From Nematostella vectensis (taxonomy: Eukaryota > Cnidaria > Anthozoa > Actiniaria > Edwardsiidae): a stretch of DNA of 64,000 bases. The stretch is from NCBI RefSeq assembly GCF_932526225.1, contig NC_064037.1, positions 11,390,203-11,454,202 on the forward strand, read 5' to 3'. Positions 1 through 10,723 of the stretch are shown one piece after another. Both the position numbers and the translations under genes were made by a program. Position 1 is the stretch's first letter. Each line of letters starts with the position of its first letter. The notes below the pieces were generated by a model. That model did not search any database. It saw nothing but the letters and a program-made list of their open reading frames with translations, and was not told where the DNA came from.

Positions 1-3000
1 GAGCGGGATCTCTTCCGTCTCCCAGCATTCGCATAAGGCGTCGTACTCCATCCCTTTAACACGGTGTCGCACTGATCCTTGTCAACCTGGGACTCTGGTT
101 CCTCCACCATTTTCACATGATTGTTCTCAAGAATGCCAACATCATCTTGACCAACTACGTCAATCTCAATGTCTCTCTCGTCTTCAGAATGACTAAGCCC
201 TTCGTCCGTATCTGTTTTTTCATCATCGTTATCTTCCAACTTAGACCATTCATTATAATACGTCTTGGTATCATTGTCAGAGGCTGCATGGTTTTCTTCG
301 ATCCCCGAGTCGTTTGTACAAGTACTCACAGCACCATTGCACTCACTTGAAACAGACGTTATGCATTTGACGCCCTCTTTGCTTGGACTCGGTGGAGTTT
401 GAGTCGAAACAGACACTGGGCAGCTAGCCGCTGTTGCTGTTGTACAAGTTGATGGAGGTTTAGCATCTCCTATCGGTTTTACCTTGGAAACTTCTAAATT
501 TGGTGGCAGCTTTCTCTCTGCTATTAAGAACTGTTTTAAGGCATCGGCTCGTTCACGCTTAGCACGGTTACTCAACTTTAGCTGGCCATACTCATTCTCA
601 TACTCTCGCTCTTGTTTCTTTAGAATCTGAAAAAGAAAAAAAAACAACTTGTATAAGCTATAGAAAGATGTTCTCTACACTTTCCAACTAACAACCCTTG
701 ATTTCAGACGTTACGCAGCTATTCACTCATTGTGTTAGGGTGTGAGCAAACGACCCTATTACCCTGTTAGGGTAAGTAAATGTAAGAATAGGGTTATTCG
801 TACACAGGTCATTGTAATCCAAAGATCGGTAAGCTTCAAGGCTGACACGGGGATAGAGGTTTTCAATGACCTGCTCACAAACAACGGATATTGAAAAGGC
901 TGTAGGGGCGTAGCCAGGGGGTGGCCTACCCCCCCCCCCCTTTTAGCAGCCAAAAATACAGTTAATGTTTTATACTTTATCTAAAGTACAGGGGAAAATG
1001 CATTCTGGGCCCCCTCCTGTTAAAAATTTTGGCTACACCACCGATGCATCCCAATTCTTGCTTTGCGCTCCACTTTCAAATTAACGGATTACATTTTATG
1101 ATATTTTTAACATAACTTTTTCTACAAAGCGATTAACAGGCTGAGACATCACAACATCCATTTACATGTACACAATTTATTATTTAAAAAAAATACTTAA
1201 AATGTGCCATACGCATCTTTTAATGCATAAAATTACTTGATTTCACTTCTACAAATTTAACAAAACGTAAGGTTTAAAATGGTAAATAATTAGTATATGT
1301 GAAGCAGATACCTGAATTTAAATTACAGTATGTCAGTATTTGTTATTTCGTAAGTTAGCAAACTATCAAAGTGGTTAGTTCTCCTTGTTGGTTGCCTCTC
1401 AGGCATGTATCCAGAGACGGGATTCGAAATGGTTCTGGACCCCACCCTGCTCATGTAACGAGATGGTTCAGACCGGTTGATCCCTTTATTTTTAGTTTAC
1501 ACGGTTAATTTTATGTCTATTTTGATAGAAAAAAAAATTCTAGATGACTCCAGTGACCTATCACCAGAGCTAAGAAAGATGATTAGACTTGTCGTCAGTG
1601 AATTGCTAATCTGGAACCCACCCTACCTTTTTTCTCTGGACACAGCCCTTACAATTTGGAAACGATGACAAAATCATGAAAAAATGTTTAACACTTCTGT
1701 TGCAGCAGTTTTTCAACACTATCGTCAACATCCTACAGGCTTGGCCTAGATATTATGTGCCACACCCCTCCAAACACTTTTCAAAAACTTCTCAGTTATA
1801 TGTATCACTTCCCTATTTTCTGCATGTATCAGACACATAAAAAAAAATAGGCCCCTTTAATTTTGGGGACTTATTGTCCGCTTACCCCCCTGATCATGGG
1901 TGTGTCTAGAGAACAGGGTAGCGAGTGGTACAGAGCAGTCATTCACTGAGGAGGGCCATAAGTTGTTATCAGATATTATGCAACCCTCGTTAAATAAAGT
2001 TTATTGTATTGTATGTATTGACTTCGTAGAACAGTCAAGTTCAAAATAGCATTCTTCCATGCCCAGTTAAGGTACTTGCACAGGCAAAAAATGAGGGTGT
2101 GCAATTAAAAAAAAATCCTACTCAAGTGGTTTTGGATAACCATCTATTCTTCATATATGCTATTTATTTTTCTTTGCATCAAAATATTCTCTCTCTAGAA
2201 GCAAGTTAAAACACGCTGTTTTTTTTGGATGTGAATCATTAATAGCTTTGCACATCTGTCAACACTTAGATAAGGTCATGCTTGTGCAACATCAAAATGT
2301 AAGTTTACTTAGTATTGAAGCGAAAAAAGTCGAATGTGCACCGAGTTATACATTCAATAACTCAAAATTGACAAAAGGAATGTAAAAAAACTTGGAAGGG
2401 TATTGTATTTAATTAATTTTGCACTGAAATTTATTTAGTAACATGCTGTTCAAAAGGTCAAATTAATTAGGGCTCATATATCACGCATTCCTAATTTGAA
2501 TAGGATTGCACACAGAATTTTCCTTCTGGGGAGGGCTAGGAGCTATTTTTGGAGCAAAAGTCAGCAATATTTCAAGGAAAATACACAGGAGTTGATGCCA
2601 GCTTGTAGTTTTGCTGGAGTTTTAGTGGAATTTTGTGCAAAATGCATGCTTATTCAGCAAAATAATTGAACTATGGGGATTCAAACTATATTCTTTGGTG
2701 TATATCTACAGGATAAATAAAGAATTTGAGCCAAAATTGCAGTTACTGCTAAGGGCATTGAGGTAAACAAGTAAAGAGTTTTAAAACCCTGTTTCGTTGA
2801 GAGATTATAATTTTTTTGGCAGATTTACAATATTATCTCCTATACAGAAAGGGTCAAACACATTTTGCTCCAAGAAGAAAAATGGCTTTGCGATAAAACT
2901 TGCCATGTGTGTAGTAGAGCTAATAGGAAAGAAACAAGCGGGAGTTTTTTCCAAAATTCCATAATACAATTGCATGATGTTTTATGATATTTTGAATTTT

Positions 3001-6000
3001 TTTTCTCTATTTTCCCCGCAAAATGTTTAAAAAACTCCTGCTAGATTCTTTGTTTTATCATTGTGATTGAATATTGCTAAAAAAATTCTTTATTATCAAA
3101 AGCGTAGGTAAAAAACGCATATATAGTGAAAAAAGGACACAGGCTATTTAATTCAATTAACACCTTCGGCTGTCAATCTCATCAACCACCCTTTTCCAAA
3201 AAGTAGTAACTGTTCTTTCTATATCTGCAGTCAGTTTTGATCAATTCCATGGCAGTTCAATTTTATAACAAGCCCAAAATACCCAAAAATAGCCGGTGCT
3301 AGTACCTTAAGGCTAGTTGATTTAGAAAAAATCTCTGCAGTCTTTCTTGACTCTAACAGTAGTCTCCTACACTTTCACAAAAATTGCTCAGCCAAAAATA
3401 TGTCCAGCAAATGTCTGTCTGATCTCTGCAATTTTCCATATCTATAACTAAGCATTTTCTCTTTTTACCAGTATTTGACACTAGCTGAGTTTAAATTGGC
3501 ACAGCTTATTAGGCCAGATAATTAATTTGTTTGGATGGGTAGTAATAATTAAACAATGTGCAATTGTTTATTAAATAAAAAATGGACTGACCAAAAACAT
3601 CTAGCTTATTAGCCCAATAATTTATTCGGTTGGATAGGTGTTAACATAAAGTGGGAATATGATAGTAAAGAATTAAACAACATGTTATTGTTTATTTTAT
3701 AAACAAAACTAGGGAATGACCAAAAATATTTGAATCAATTTTTTTCTGTTATACTAACAAAGATTTGTGACATCTATAATAAAAGATATTCTTATAAAAT
3801 TGTGTATGCTAACTAAGTTGATACTAAATGCAAAATGCCTGTACTTAAATCCAGGTAATTTTTCACTACAGTCCCTTCAATATTCCTTGAAGTGTACAGC
3901 TCAATATTTGAGCATCTGAATAATTTCTATGCCCTGAAAGCAACACCCAGCACAAAAAAAGCTTAGTGTAAGTTATATGAAATTACTGTAACCTGAAAGC
4001 AAGTTTACGTGACACATTGCAAACCCTTAGTCTTTACAAATCAGATGATATAAACAAGAGTTGAAGGTTACAGAATGCTGGAGAAGTGCCAAGTTCAGAG
4101 TGACTTATAGAGAACAACCAATAAGAGCAGCCCACAACATCCGATCCAGTCAGGCTATCATACCCAACAACCCCACAGCATTTATATAGCAAATTGTCAA
4201 TTCTAAAACTACCCCCAGAGCGCATACAACTGACAGCATATCCCAAGCAGTTGATAGACAGCTTGTCTTGGTATTTCCCAAGAACCCTGGCTGTGGTGAC
4301 AGAGGAATTTATATATATTGGTCTAATATCTTTATTGGATCAAACTGATTACCAATCTGACCACAAATAACTTTACAAGCCAAAATAAAAACATTTGAAT
4401 TGAGTATTTAGGTCAAGGTGGCATAGGCAAATACAGAGATTCTGTAACCGAAATGTCATCAGTTCGACTGTAGCACTGTAAGCTACTCACCCCAGACAAG
4501 TCATATAATAGCACACTTTTAGGAAAAACAAATTAAGTATCAGTTTCACTTTAGCTAATTTAATCACAAGATAATTATGAACCATGAAGGAGGTTTAGCA
4601 CAACACACAAATGGGACAATTAATAAACAAATGCTAAACTTAAACAGCATGATTTGTAAGTATGTGGACAATTGCAGCATGATTTGGAAGTATGTGGACA
4701 ATTGACTGAATTTGATTGGTTGGCAAAATTATCACCCCATAACAACAGTTCCCATACAAAAAGAATCCAAACGCTAGAGAATTGCACAGGCTACAAAAAT
4801 ATTTTACAGACACTAGAGGCAACGTATCAATTGACTTGTAATTTGAAAGTTAATTTATAATAGACATTAACCATAATCGAAGCGGTAATGACTTTGAACA
4901 ATAAAATTTGTACAGTCAATGTTTCCGTGATGTTATCTATATCTATTTTATCCCAATCGAATATGAGTAAAAATAAGAGGTTTTTTTATTCCAATAATTA
5001 AAAAGAAGTTCTAAATATGATGATTTATATAGAATCTTGGTAAAACTTTTAACAAAGGATTTTTTTTACAAGCCTGAACTTGTCCCTCCAAATTCCCGAT
5101 TAAAATGCAAATGCGAGTACACATCACTAAAAATAATAAAACATAAAAAAAATATTACCTGAATGTGCTTTAAAGCACTTCTAAGTATGTTCAGATTGGA
5201 AGTTTTCTTGTCTTCTAAAGTTGGCACTTCTCGTTTGAGAACGTCGAAACACTCTTTCAGATGCGCTCGCCTACAAACAACACGGGACAGTGAAATAAGA
5301 TCCGAACTACAGTGGCGTGAACTCTCCAGGGGCGAAGTGTCAAGCACGAAAACTTAAAATTTACCAATGAGAAAATATCCTAAAGCTTCGGTATAGTTAC
5401 TGCACTTGCTATTGTTTATATGGATTTTAGGAATATGTTAAAAATATTCTGCAATAACTATGGATTTATTTTATAGGGCAATCACTCCAAATCAGCGGCG
5501 AAATACACACAAAGCTTCGCAAATCGAGAAATATATCGACCAGGTGAATCGTGGTTTTAATGTAAGAATAATATCCTATAAACTAATCGGTTCTTACCGA
5601 TTCTTTTCCAGCTTATTGTGTGTTTCTCTTGTACCAGCACTAAAGAATACAAGTGATCCAAGGTCAGATTATACGACAAAGGAATTGCAAAGCGCGCCAT
5701 CATAAGACTTGATCAAGACGACCTAAGACAAACAAACGAGTGTCTTCCTACCCGCCAGGTCTTCGGCGACGATCGAGGGCGTCAGACTCCGAGACAACTC
5801 TTCTCCTGTCTATATTAAAGACTACTGCATGTTGTCCTGTAGGTAGAATTACAAACTGGTGATTAAATAAGACGAGATTCCGAGGAATAGAGCGAGTTCT
5901 GGGTCCAAAACAACCATCTGGCGATTTGCACATGGCTAACTATTCCTACCACGTGTACTTGAATTTTCCCTCGGAGATCGCTCAGAAGAGAGCTCTAAAA

Positions 6001-6034
6001 ACTCTGCAGCCTTCAGCAGTGTGTTTAAACTCAT
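1..6034 (-). CDS. MNT: MNT-like bHLH-leucine zipper transcriptional repressor, 3' end outside the window
   Basis: MAX-network transcription factor; the family dimerises with MAX, binds E-boxes and recruits SIN3 through an N-terminal SID. Coding pieces read on the minus strand: a start at 6034 opening with MSLNTLLKAAEFLE, which resembles a SIN3-interaction motif; an exon at 5598..5639 with the basic region (REThNKLEKNR type); 5159..5270 with the helix-loop-helix (AHLKECFDVLKREVP, then DKKTSNLNILRSALKHIQ); and 1..626 beginning with a zipper-like heptad region and continuing into an acidic Ser/Thr-rich tail that runs off the left edge. The last three exons join in phase with GT-AG borders. The link from the SID exon (ending between ~5940 and 5970) to 5639 is not phase-consistent as I read it, so one or more exons in 5640..5940 are unresolved. 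Alternative: another MXD/MNT-like paralogue. Confidence 0.82.
627..5158 (-). other. Large intron of the MNT-like gene
   Basis: AT-rich sequence between the helix-loop-helix exon (donor just below 5159) and the zipper exon (acceptor just above 626). I see no coding exon in it. It holds one MITE-like element near 904..1040, a short repeat near 4660..4700 (two copies of a 'gcatgatttg-aagtatgtggacaattg' type unit) and several A/T homopolymers. Confidence 0.6.
904..1040. mobile_element. MITE-like element with GGCGTAGCCAGG termini
   Basis: A short element bounded by 'ggggcgtagccaggggg' on the left and by an inverted, diverged 'ttggctacaccacc' on the right, with C- and T-rich filling and no open reading frame. 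The ends resemble each other as terminal inverted repeats. It sits in the MNT intron. Non-autonomous DNA transposons with such ends are common in invertebrate genomes; the family name is not determined here. Confidence 0.45.
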
Positions 6035-6258
6035 GACAATACTTTACGGCGGTCCGATTGAACCACGGGACTCGCAGAGCGTCGGTTTCTTATGTAGTGT
6101 TTTGCCCTTCTAGCAGGCCATGTGCAATTTTCCGCGCAATAACAACAAGGCAGCGGACAAAGATCTCTGCGTGTCGGAACGTCGTTTGATTGACAATAGT
6201 CCCTCGCTCTAAGCCAATCACGGGAAAGGATTCTGCCTCAACGTCAAAACCCTAAAAC

Positions 6259-6264
6259 CACGTG
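6259..6264. promoter_or_regulatory. CACGTG E-box upstream of the MNT-like start
   Basis: A perfect palindromic CACGTG, within CCACGTGG, lies about 225 bp upstream of the MNT-like start codon. CACGTG is the canonical site of MYC-MAX and MNT-MAX dimers. A second CACGTG (5950..5955) lies within the first coding exon region. Function is inferred from motif and position only. Confidence 0.4.
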
Positions 6265-6752
6265 GCTAGCCATGTGGCTCAACCTCGTTCTGATGTTTAT
6301 AACTGGGAGGGGCAATTGAAAAAGGTCTTCGACCTCGAACCAAAACAATCGCTATATCGCAAGAAAATCTTCGGAAGATTGTATTTCCTACCTGTAAAGT
6401 TGAACTCATGTGTCAGCCCTAAAGAGGTTCTAAATATTTAGGCTATGACAGGAGAACATATACAAAATGAGGCGACTAAATCGGAAAACTTGAATACAGA
6501 TTAACAACATAATAACATGGAAGACCATCTATAAACAAACGCAACAAGGATCGGACGACACAGGGAATGCTCTCGTACGTGTTTGATATCTCGAGAGGGG
6601 CCAAAGCAACAAATCAAAGAAGGACAACGAAACAGCGGACTATGTTACCATCCGAACTTCTGTCTGACCTTGCTATGTAGCCTGGCCTTCAGCTTATTTA
6701 TCCCAAGGTTAAGTGAGTGGTTTTATGCAAGCGTTAGGGTAAAATAAATACA

Positions 6753-6920
6753 ATGGCTGCTGAAAGTAAGTCTGTTGATTTTTCTGACGGGTGCTTAGTC
6801 AAGCTAGCCCAAGCTCGAGGCCCTGTAACCAAGGTAACAAAAAGAAGTGGAGTCGTGAAAGCTGGGAAGGAGGTCGAAGCCTCGCATAGCAATCTTCGCT
6901 TTACTCTGGGAGAGAAGTGA
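6753..6920 (+). CDS. Short ORF or possible first coding exon, unrecognised
   Basis: A 55-codon plus-strand ORF opens with ATGGCTGCTGAAAGTAAG and ends at a TGA just before a long poly-G run. A plausible splice donor (CCAAG|gtaaca, near 6831) lies inside it, so it could be exon 1 of a gene whose later exons lie past the transposon. It is divergent from the MNT-like gene and ends only ~55 bp before the element. No homology recognised; it may be chance. Confidence 0.2.
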   Translation: MAAESKSVDFSDGCLVKLAQARGPVTKVTKRSGVVKAGKEVEASHSNLRFTLGEK

Positions 6921-6964
6921 ATACGCGGGGGGGGGGGGGGGGGGGGGGTATTCCCATGTAGACC

Positions 6965-6976
6965 TGATAGGGATGT
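6965..6976. repeat. Left copy of the 12-bp target-site direct repeat
   Basis: TGATAGGGATGT directly abuts the left terminus of the large element and recurs immediately after its right terminus. The last nine bases (TAGGGATGT) are also the start of the MITE that continues at 20066. This indicates that the element inserted across the end of that MITE. Confidence 0.8.
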
Positions 6977-7062
6977 GGACTTTAAAAGCACACTAGCATA
7001 CACACATTGGCACCAGTCGGGCCAAGACGGGACTCTAGCACAGTCTATTACCCGTGCAGTTC

Positions 7063-7125
7063 GTCAACCATGGACAGCTGTTTCGTCCTTATTAGGACTC
7101 GTCAGCATGGCATAGCCGGTTTGCC
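7063..7125 (-). ncRNA. Hammerhead ribozyme, type I, left TIR copy
   Basis: On the minus strand: stem I outer GGCAA (7125..7121), bulge, stem I inner CCATG, core CTGACGA, stem II GTCC-TAATAA-GGAC, core GAAA, a very short palindromic stem III CAGCTG, cleavage triplet GTC (7075..7073), then CATGG closing stem I. All catalytic core bases of the hammerhead consensus are present. The outer stem I strand reads TTGAC instead of TTGCC, costing one pair. Predicted cleavage is between 7073 and 7072, with the RNA reading outward from the element. Confidence 0.83.
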
Positions 7126-7335
7126 TCAGTTAAACTTCATCGGCAAAAAAACTGCAGGGCGACTTCGACTCGAACGAAGTGCTTGAAACCACAGCTTAGA
7201 TCCATGTGGGATCTAGAGCTGCGACCGGACTAGCGTGATGCCAATTGTGCGGATCACGCATGCGACCTTTGCTAGTCTAAAACTCCGTCGGATAGCCAAA
7301 CTATCCTTGCGAGTATGTATACATAAATGTGGACT

Positions 7336-7355
7336 TGGTGCCAATGTGTGTATGC
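7336..7355 (-). repeat. Inverted 20-bp copy of the element terminus inside the left TIR
   Basis: TGGTGCCAATGTGTGTATGC is the reverse complement of the terminal sequence near 6992..7013. It lies in the stretch ~7238..7365 that is absent from the right TIR, where a poly-C run stands instead. This suggests a local rearrangement or a scar of a second terminus. Confidence 0.65.
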
Positions 7356-7391
7356 TTTTTGACAAATGGGGACTTTCATAGACACGGAAAC

Positions 7392-7570
7392 GCCCCTCCG
7401 GGCCTCCCAGCCTCATTTTAGGCTTGGGGGGTGCGCTGGGCCCCTCCGACCCTTCCAATCCCATTTTAGGCTTGGGAGGTGCGCTAGGCCCCGCCGACCC
7501 CCCCAGCCCCATTCCAGGCTTGGGAGGCGCGGCGCGCCCCTCCGAGCCCCCCAGCCCCGTCTCATGCAGA
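7392..7570. repeat. GC-rich ~48-bp tandem repeat in the left TIR
   Basis: About 3.5 copies of a 48-bp unit of the type CCCCTCCGACCC...CATTTTAGGCTTGGGAGGTGCGC. The same array in inverse orientation occupies ~19612..19790 in the right TIR. Overlapping ORFs with a GLGGSEGPSAPPKPKM-type repeat are translations of this array and not genes. Confidence 0.8.
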
Positions 7571-7584
7571 TGAGGCCCCGCGTA

Positions 7585-7720
7585 GATTAATAATTGCTAA
7601 TTATCAATCTAGGTCGGGACCACTTCGCGTAGATAAATAATTGGCAATTACTAATCTACGTCAGGACCACTTCGCGTAGATAAATAATTAGCAATGGTTA
7701 GCAATCATTAATCCGGCGGA
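7585..7720. repeat. AT-rich palindromic tandem units in the left TIR
   Basis: Roughly three ~52-bp units, each with a self-complementary core of the type TAGATTAATAATTGC / CAATTATTAATCTA separated by a conserved CCACTTCGCG segment. The right TIR has related units at ~19497..19580. Such palindromes can extrude as hairpins; any role in replication or end recognition is inference. Confidence 0.6.
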
Positions 7721-7780
7721 ACTGGGGCCTTTCATAGAAACGGGTGGGAACCTTGAATTTAGACCCCCGTCTGTCCTGTA

Positions 7781-7781
<1 letters not shown>

Positions 7782-7848
<67 letters not shown>
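7782..7848. repeat. (TA)n microsatellite at the inner edge of the left TIR
   Basis: An uninterrupted TA dinucleotide tract. The equivalent position of the right TIR (19362..19412) has a mixed CATATA/CACATG tract instead. Confidence 0.9.
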
Positions 7849-7853
<5 letters not shown>

Positions 7854-7953
7854 TGTGCAAAGCGTTGGGTTGGGCCGCCACCCTACGGAGCGCGGAATGA
7901 CCGTTTTTCGGCCGTAAATTCAAAGCCGCTGGCGTGGCGTTTAAACCTGAGCT

Positions 7954-8631
7954 TTACTCGAACACCTCGCTCCCGAACTCCTCGCGAATTTCTCGCAGCC
8001 TCTTTTTCATCTTTTCGCGTGTTTCCAGGGAGGGCCCTTTCTTGCTTTTTTTCTCACGCGATGCAAGGCGGTATCGAGCTCTGATAGCGGCCTTGAGCGC
8101 GTAGTATCTCTCTTGTTCCTGAAGTATTAGCCGAAACTCTTCGTCTGAGATATGCCCGTCCTGCAGAGCCTTAGAGACCAGCTCGCTGATCGAGTTTTTC
8201 TTACTCTCCGCTAAAACCATCGTGTCTTCGTGTTTACTCACCTTGCTCGTAAGACCCCTAGAGACTACCCCTGCGCCCACGACACCGACCAGCCCAGCGA
8301 CCCCTGCCAGCGGACCGCCGATCAGAACCCCTATCCCACTCAAAGAGACCCCCACCCCGGCGCTGGAAAGCGCCCCTGCAGCGATGCCGGATGTCACAGA
8401 CACAGCATGGGTAACGGCAAAGGCGCGCTTATACTTCTTCCGCACCTGTCGATGATGCGTTATCTCGTTGTCTAGAACCGCCTGAGTGTCACATATTTTC
8501 TGGAGTCGGAAGCTTTGCACGTCGCTGCCGATGCTTGCCGGAACGGCAGGCGTCATGTGCGTACCCTTCGGGGGGCAAACACTGGGAAGCGAGGGGTATA
8601 TGGCACTACTGCTAACGTCGCTGTTTGCCAT
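7954..8631 (-). CDS. Element protein with Gly-rich hydrophobic core, possible membrane-active structural protein
   Basis: Intact 225-aa ORF, one of the few undamaged genes of the element. Residues ~70-125 form an Ala/Gly/Val-rich hydrophobic stretch (SGIAAGALSSAGVGVSL, then IGGPLAGVAGLVGVVGAG) that could make one or two membrane segments. A charged helical C-terminus follows (LAESKKNSISELVSK, ISDEEFRLILQEQERYY, Lys/Arg-rich tail). The layout is reminiscent of small membrane-active virion proteins in other Polinton-like elements, but no defined domain is recognised. It ends ~100 bp from the left TIR and follows the 8648..9336 gene in the same direction. Confidence 0.6.
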   Translation of the reverse strand: MANSDVSSSAIYPSLPSVCPPKGTHMTPAVPASIGSDVQSFRLQKICDTQAVLDNEITHHRQVRKKYKRAFAVTHAVSVTSGIAAGALSSAGVGVSLSGIGVLIGGPLAGVAGLVGVVGAGVVSRGLTSKVSKHEDTMVLAESKKNSISELVSKALQDGHISDEEFRLILQEQERYYALKAAIRARYRLASREKKSKKGPSLETREKMKKRLREIREEFGSEVFE

Positions 8632-8647
8632 GCTTGTTATGTCGGAC

Positions 8648-9336
8648 CTAGGTTAGCTCTAATAGAAGGCGAACAGGCTTGCCCTTAAAGTCCACCCGTC
8701 TACCGCGGTCATCCCTGATCCATATTTGGATACTCGAGACAAACTCAGAGGAAGATGCTGCTGCACAAACGGGGATGTCGGGTCCATAGACGACTTTCTT
8801 GTGCGGCCTCCCGCGGGTTTCTAGGCAAGCGAGAACGTTTGAAGGCTCGCCTAAGGAGAGGCATTGCGTGCGGTCTACGATATCGCAGCAGATGTAGAGG
8901 GCCTCTATTTTCGGCAAAGTAACCTAAAGTGGGGGCCCCCCAAGGGAAGTGCGAGGCCCCGCTCCCCCAACTGATCGTCTTTAGCCTCTAGGCCAAATAG
9001 TGCGCAAAGTTCGGCATTCAGGAACGCAACGCCATTGGACATGAGCGCGATCTTCCCGGTGAGGGGATCCAGCTTCGCGGTCAGAATCTTGCTTTCAGCG
9101 CGGTTGATCGTTTCCACGATGGACTCGGCCGTGTGGTGCCCGGCTGGCAGAGTAGCGATGGGCGGGAGGGCAACTATAGTCGTTATCTGATGTTCCCGCT
9201 CGAGATTATACCAGCTGTTAAACAGCGAACACTGCCGGAGCGCCACGCAGCGTGGGCGCCTTATCGGCCGCTTGAAGAAGAGCGTCTGTTCGCCTTTGGT
9301 GAGCACAATATGTAGGACCACCATTGTGTTGAACAC
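8648..9336 (-). pseudogene. Element structural-type protein (minor capsid candidate), frameshifted
   Basis: Two minus-strand reading frames that appear to be one gene: 9336..8905 (MVVLHIVLTKGEQTLFF start region, beta-rich) and 8917..8648 (LYICCDIVDRTQ ... SSIQIWIRDDRGRRVDFKG). They overlap in different frames at a G/C homopolymer (~8931..8944), the likely site of the indel. Total length ~225 residues. Beta-strand-rich composition and position next to the other structural genes suggest a virion component such as a minor capsid or penton-like protein; this is inference. It is divergent from the 9367 gene, with only ~30 bp between the start codons, so the two probably share a promoter region. 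Confidence 0.5.
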
Positions 9337-9366
9337 AGCCCGCCTTCGTGTTTAATAGGGCTGAGC

Positions 9367-10723
9367 ATGGATTGGGAAGGCTCGCGGATGCTGAACGAGG
9401 GGGCGATTCCCCGAAGGGAGGTGGAAGAGACGAAGAAGGCGGCAACTGCGGCGGGAGCCTCTATAGCCGAACATATCAAACACGCTATAGCCGAACAAGT
9501 CAAACGCGCAATACCCGGTTTCCCTAGGCCTCTGACCCTCGGGCAAAAGCTCCTCTACGCCGTGCCCGCGACCGCCGTGGAGAGCACGGCCTCGGACATC
9601 ACCCCACTACTCACGCAGCTAGAGATACACGTGGCTGAGAACAAACCATTCACGACTAGGGTCCGAGACATATTCAAAGAGACAGTAGTCACGCACAAGT
9701 CCGCCAAGGAGTCTCGCCGGTGGCTATCGGAGCCTTCCTATGTGTACTGGCCACAGCAACTCAACTTTGCGGTCTGGTGCGCAACCGCCGGATGCGGGGT
9801 GTCCCTAACCGACCCCGCTTTCGCCAAGCTCCCCTCTGTCATCAGGGGATTTCTAAGGTTTCACGTCTACTTCACCACGCGGAGGATACTCTTCGAGCTC
9901 GGCGTCCCCCTGCCTGGCGACAGCCCGTTCACGCAAAAAAGTAACCCCTACAAGAAGGCCGCTTTCGAGCGTCTATGTATAGAATTCGGTTTGCCGTGTA
10001 AGCCGGACTTCCGATGGAAAGGCGGGCGGAACCACGGGCTAGGCGATGTGTTTGTGTTCTACCCGGGGGAGGGGTATCGCAACGTGCACGTGATCAGTGG
10101 CTACGACACGGCGGCGGACGAGTACCCGAGCCACCTCAATCTGTTTAGCGACGAAGGTGGGACGTACAATAGTGGGAAGCAGGTGGGTCGAGGCGTTCGT
10201 CTACACAGTGCTTGGCGCGCAGGTAAACGTCCGTTCCTCTATCGCGGGGGCCGGTGGGCCGGCCATGGAGGCGCAGGCGGAATTCACGAAGCTGCTTGAA
10301 GACGCGATCATAGAAAACGACATCGCTCAAAGCGTGCAAAGGTACCAGTTAGCCGTGCAGGAGGCCAAGGTGAGACTGAGTCTTGCGGTCGCACCAGGAG
10401 TGTGGCTGATGCCGAGCGATCTGGTGATAAACACGCAAAGCGTCGTGGGCTACAACAATAAACTGCAGAAAGCCACAGACTCCATGACGCTCGGCGCAAA
10501 CGCGATCAACACCGAGACAAAGCCAGTCGGTGCTCATAACATGGCCGGTGGGCATCCTAGGGTGCAACACGTGACTGATCCGAGGATCGACCGCGTGCCG
10601 TTCCGGCGGCGAAGCAAGGCTTTAGCACCTGCGAAAGCGCACGCAGAGGGCGCGGCGCCTGCCCACTCTCCACGTATGCATGCTGCGCATAGCATGACTG
10701 CCGTTGGAACGATAGCCCGATAG
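9367..10723 (+). pseudogene. Element protein of unknown function, probable structural gene, frameshifted
   Basis: Begins with an ATG at 9367. The first frame covers 9367..~10180 and includes a recognisable block YVYWPQQLNFAVWCATAGCG followed by FHVYFTTRRILFELGVPLPG and a RNHGLGDVF segment. Coding continues in another frame from ~10180 (EAFVYTVLGAQVNV ... LLEDAIIENDIAQSVQRYQ ... SDLVINTQSVVGYNN). The switch is an apparent one-base indel near 10180. Combined coding potential is ~400 residues; the exact end is unclear because the frame also runs into the next gene's start region. Location among capsid and ATPase genes suggests a virion or assembly role, but I recognise no domain. Confidence 0.5.

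Larger units (their letters stand above)
6977..7861 (+). repeat. Left terminal inverted repeat of the element
   Basis: The outer ~260 bp match the reverse complement of 19800..20062 with about six mismatches. Inward follow a left-only segment (~7238..7365), a GC-rich 48-bp tandem repeat (~7392..7570), AT-rich palindromic units (~7585..7720) and a (TA)n tract (7782..7848). It contains the minus-strand hammerhead ribozyme. Confidence 0.88.

Noticed and set aside
7213..7590. Pro/Gly-repeat ORFs in the TIRs (also 19524..19835)
   Set aside because: Both strands and several frames are open because the 48-bp repeat length is a multiple of three; no gene features.
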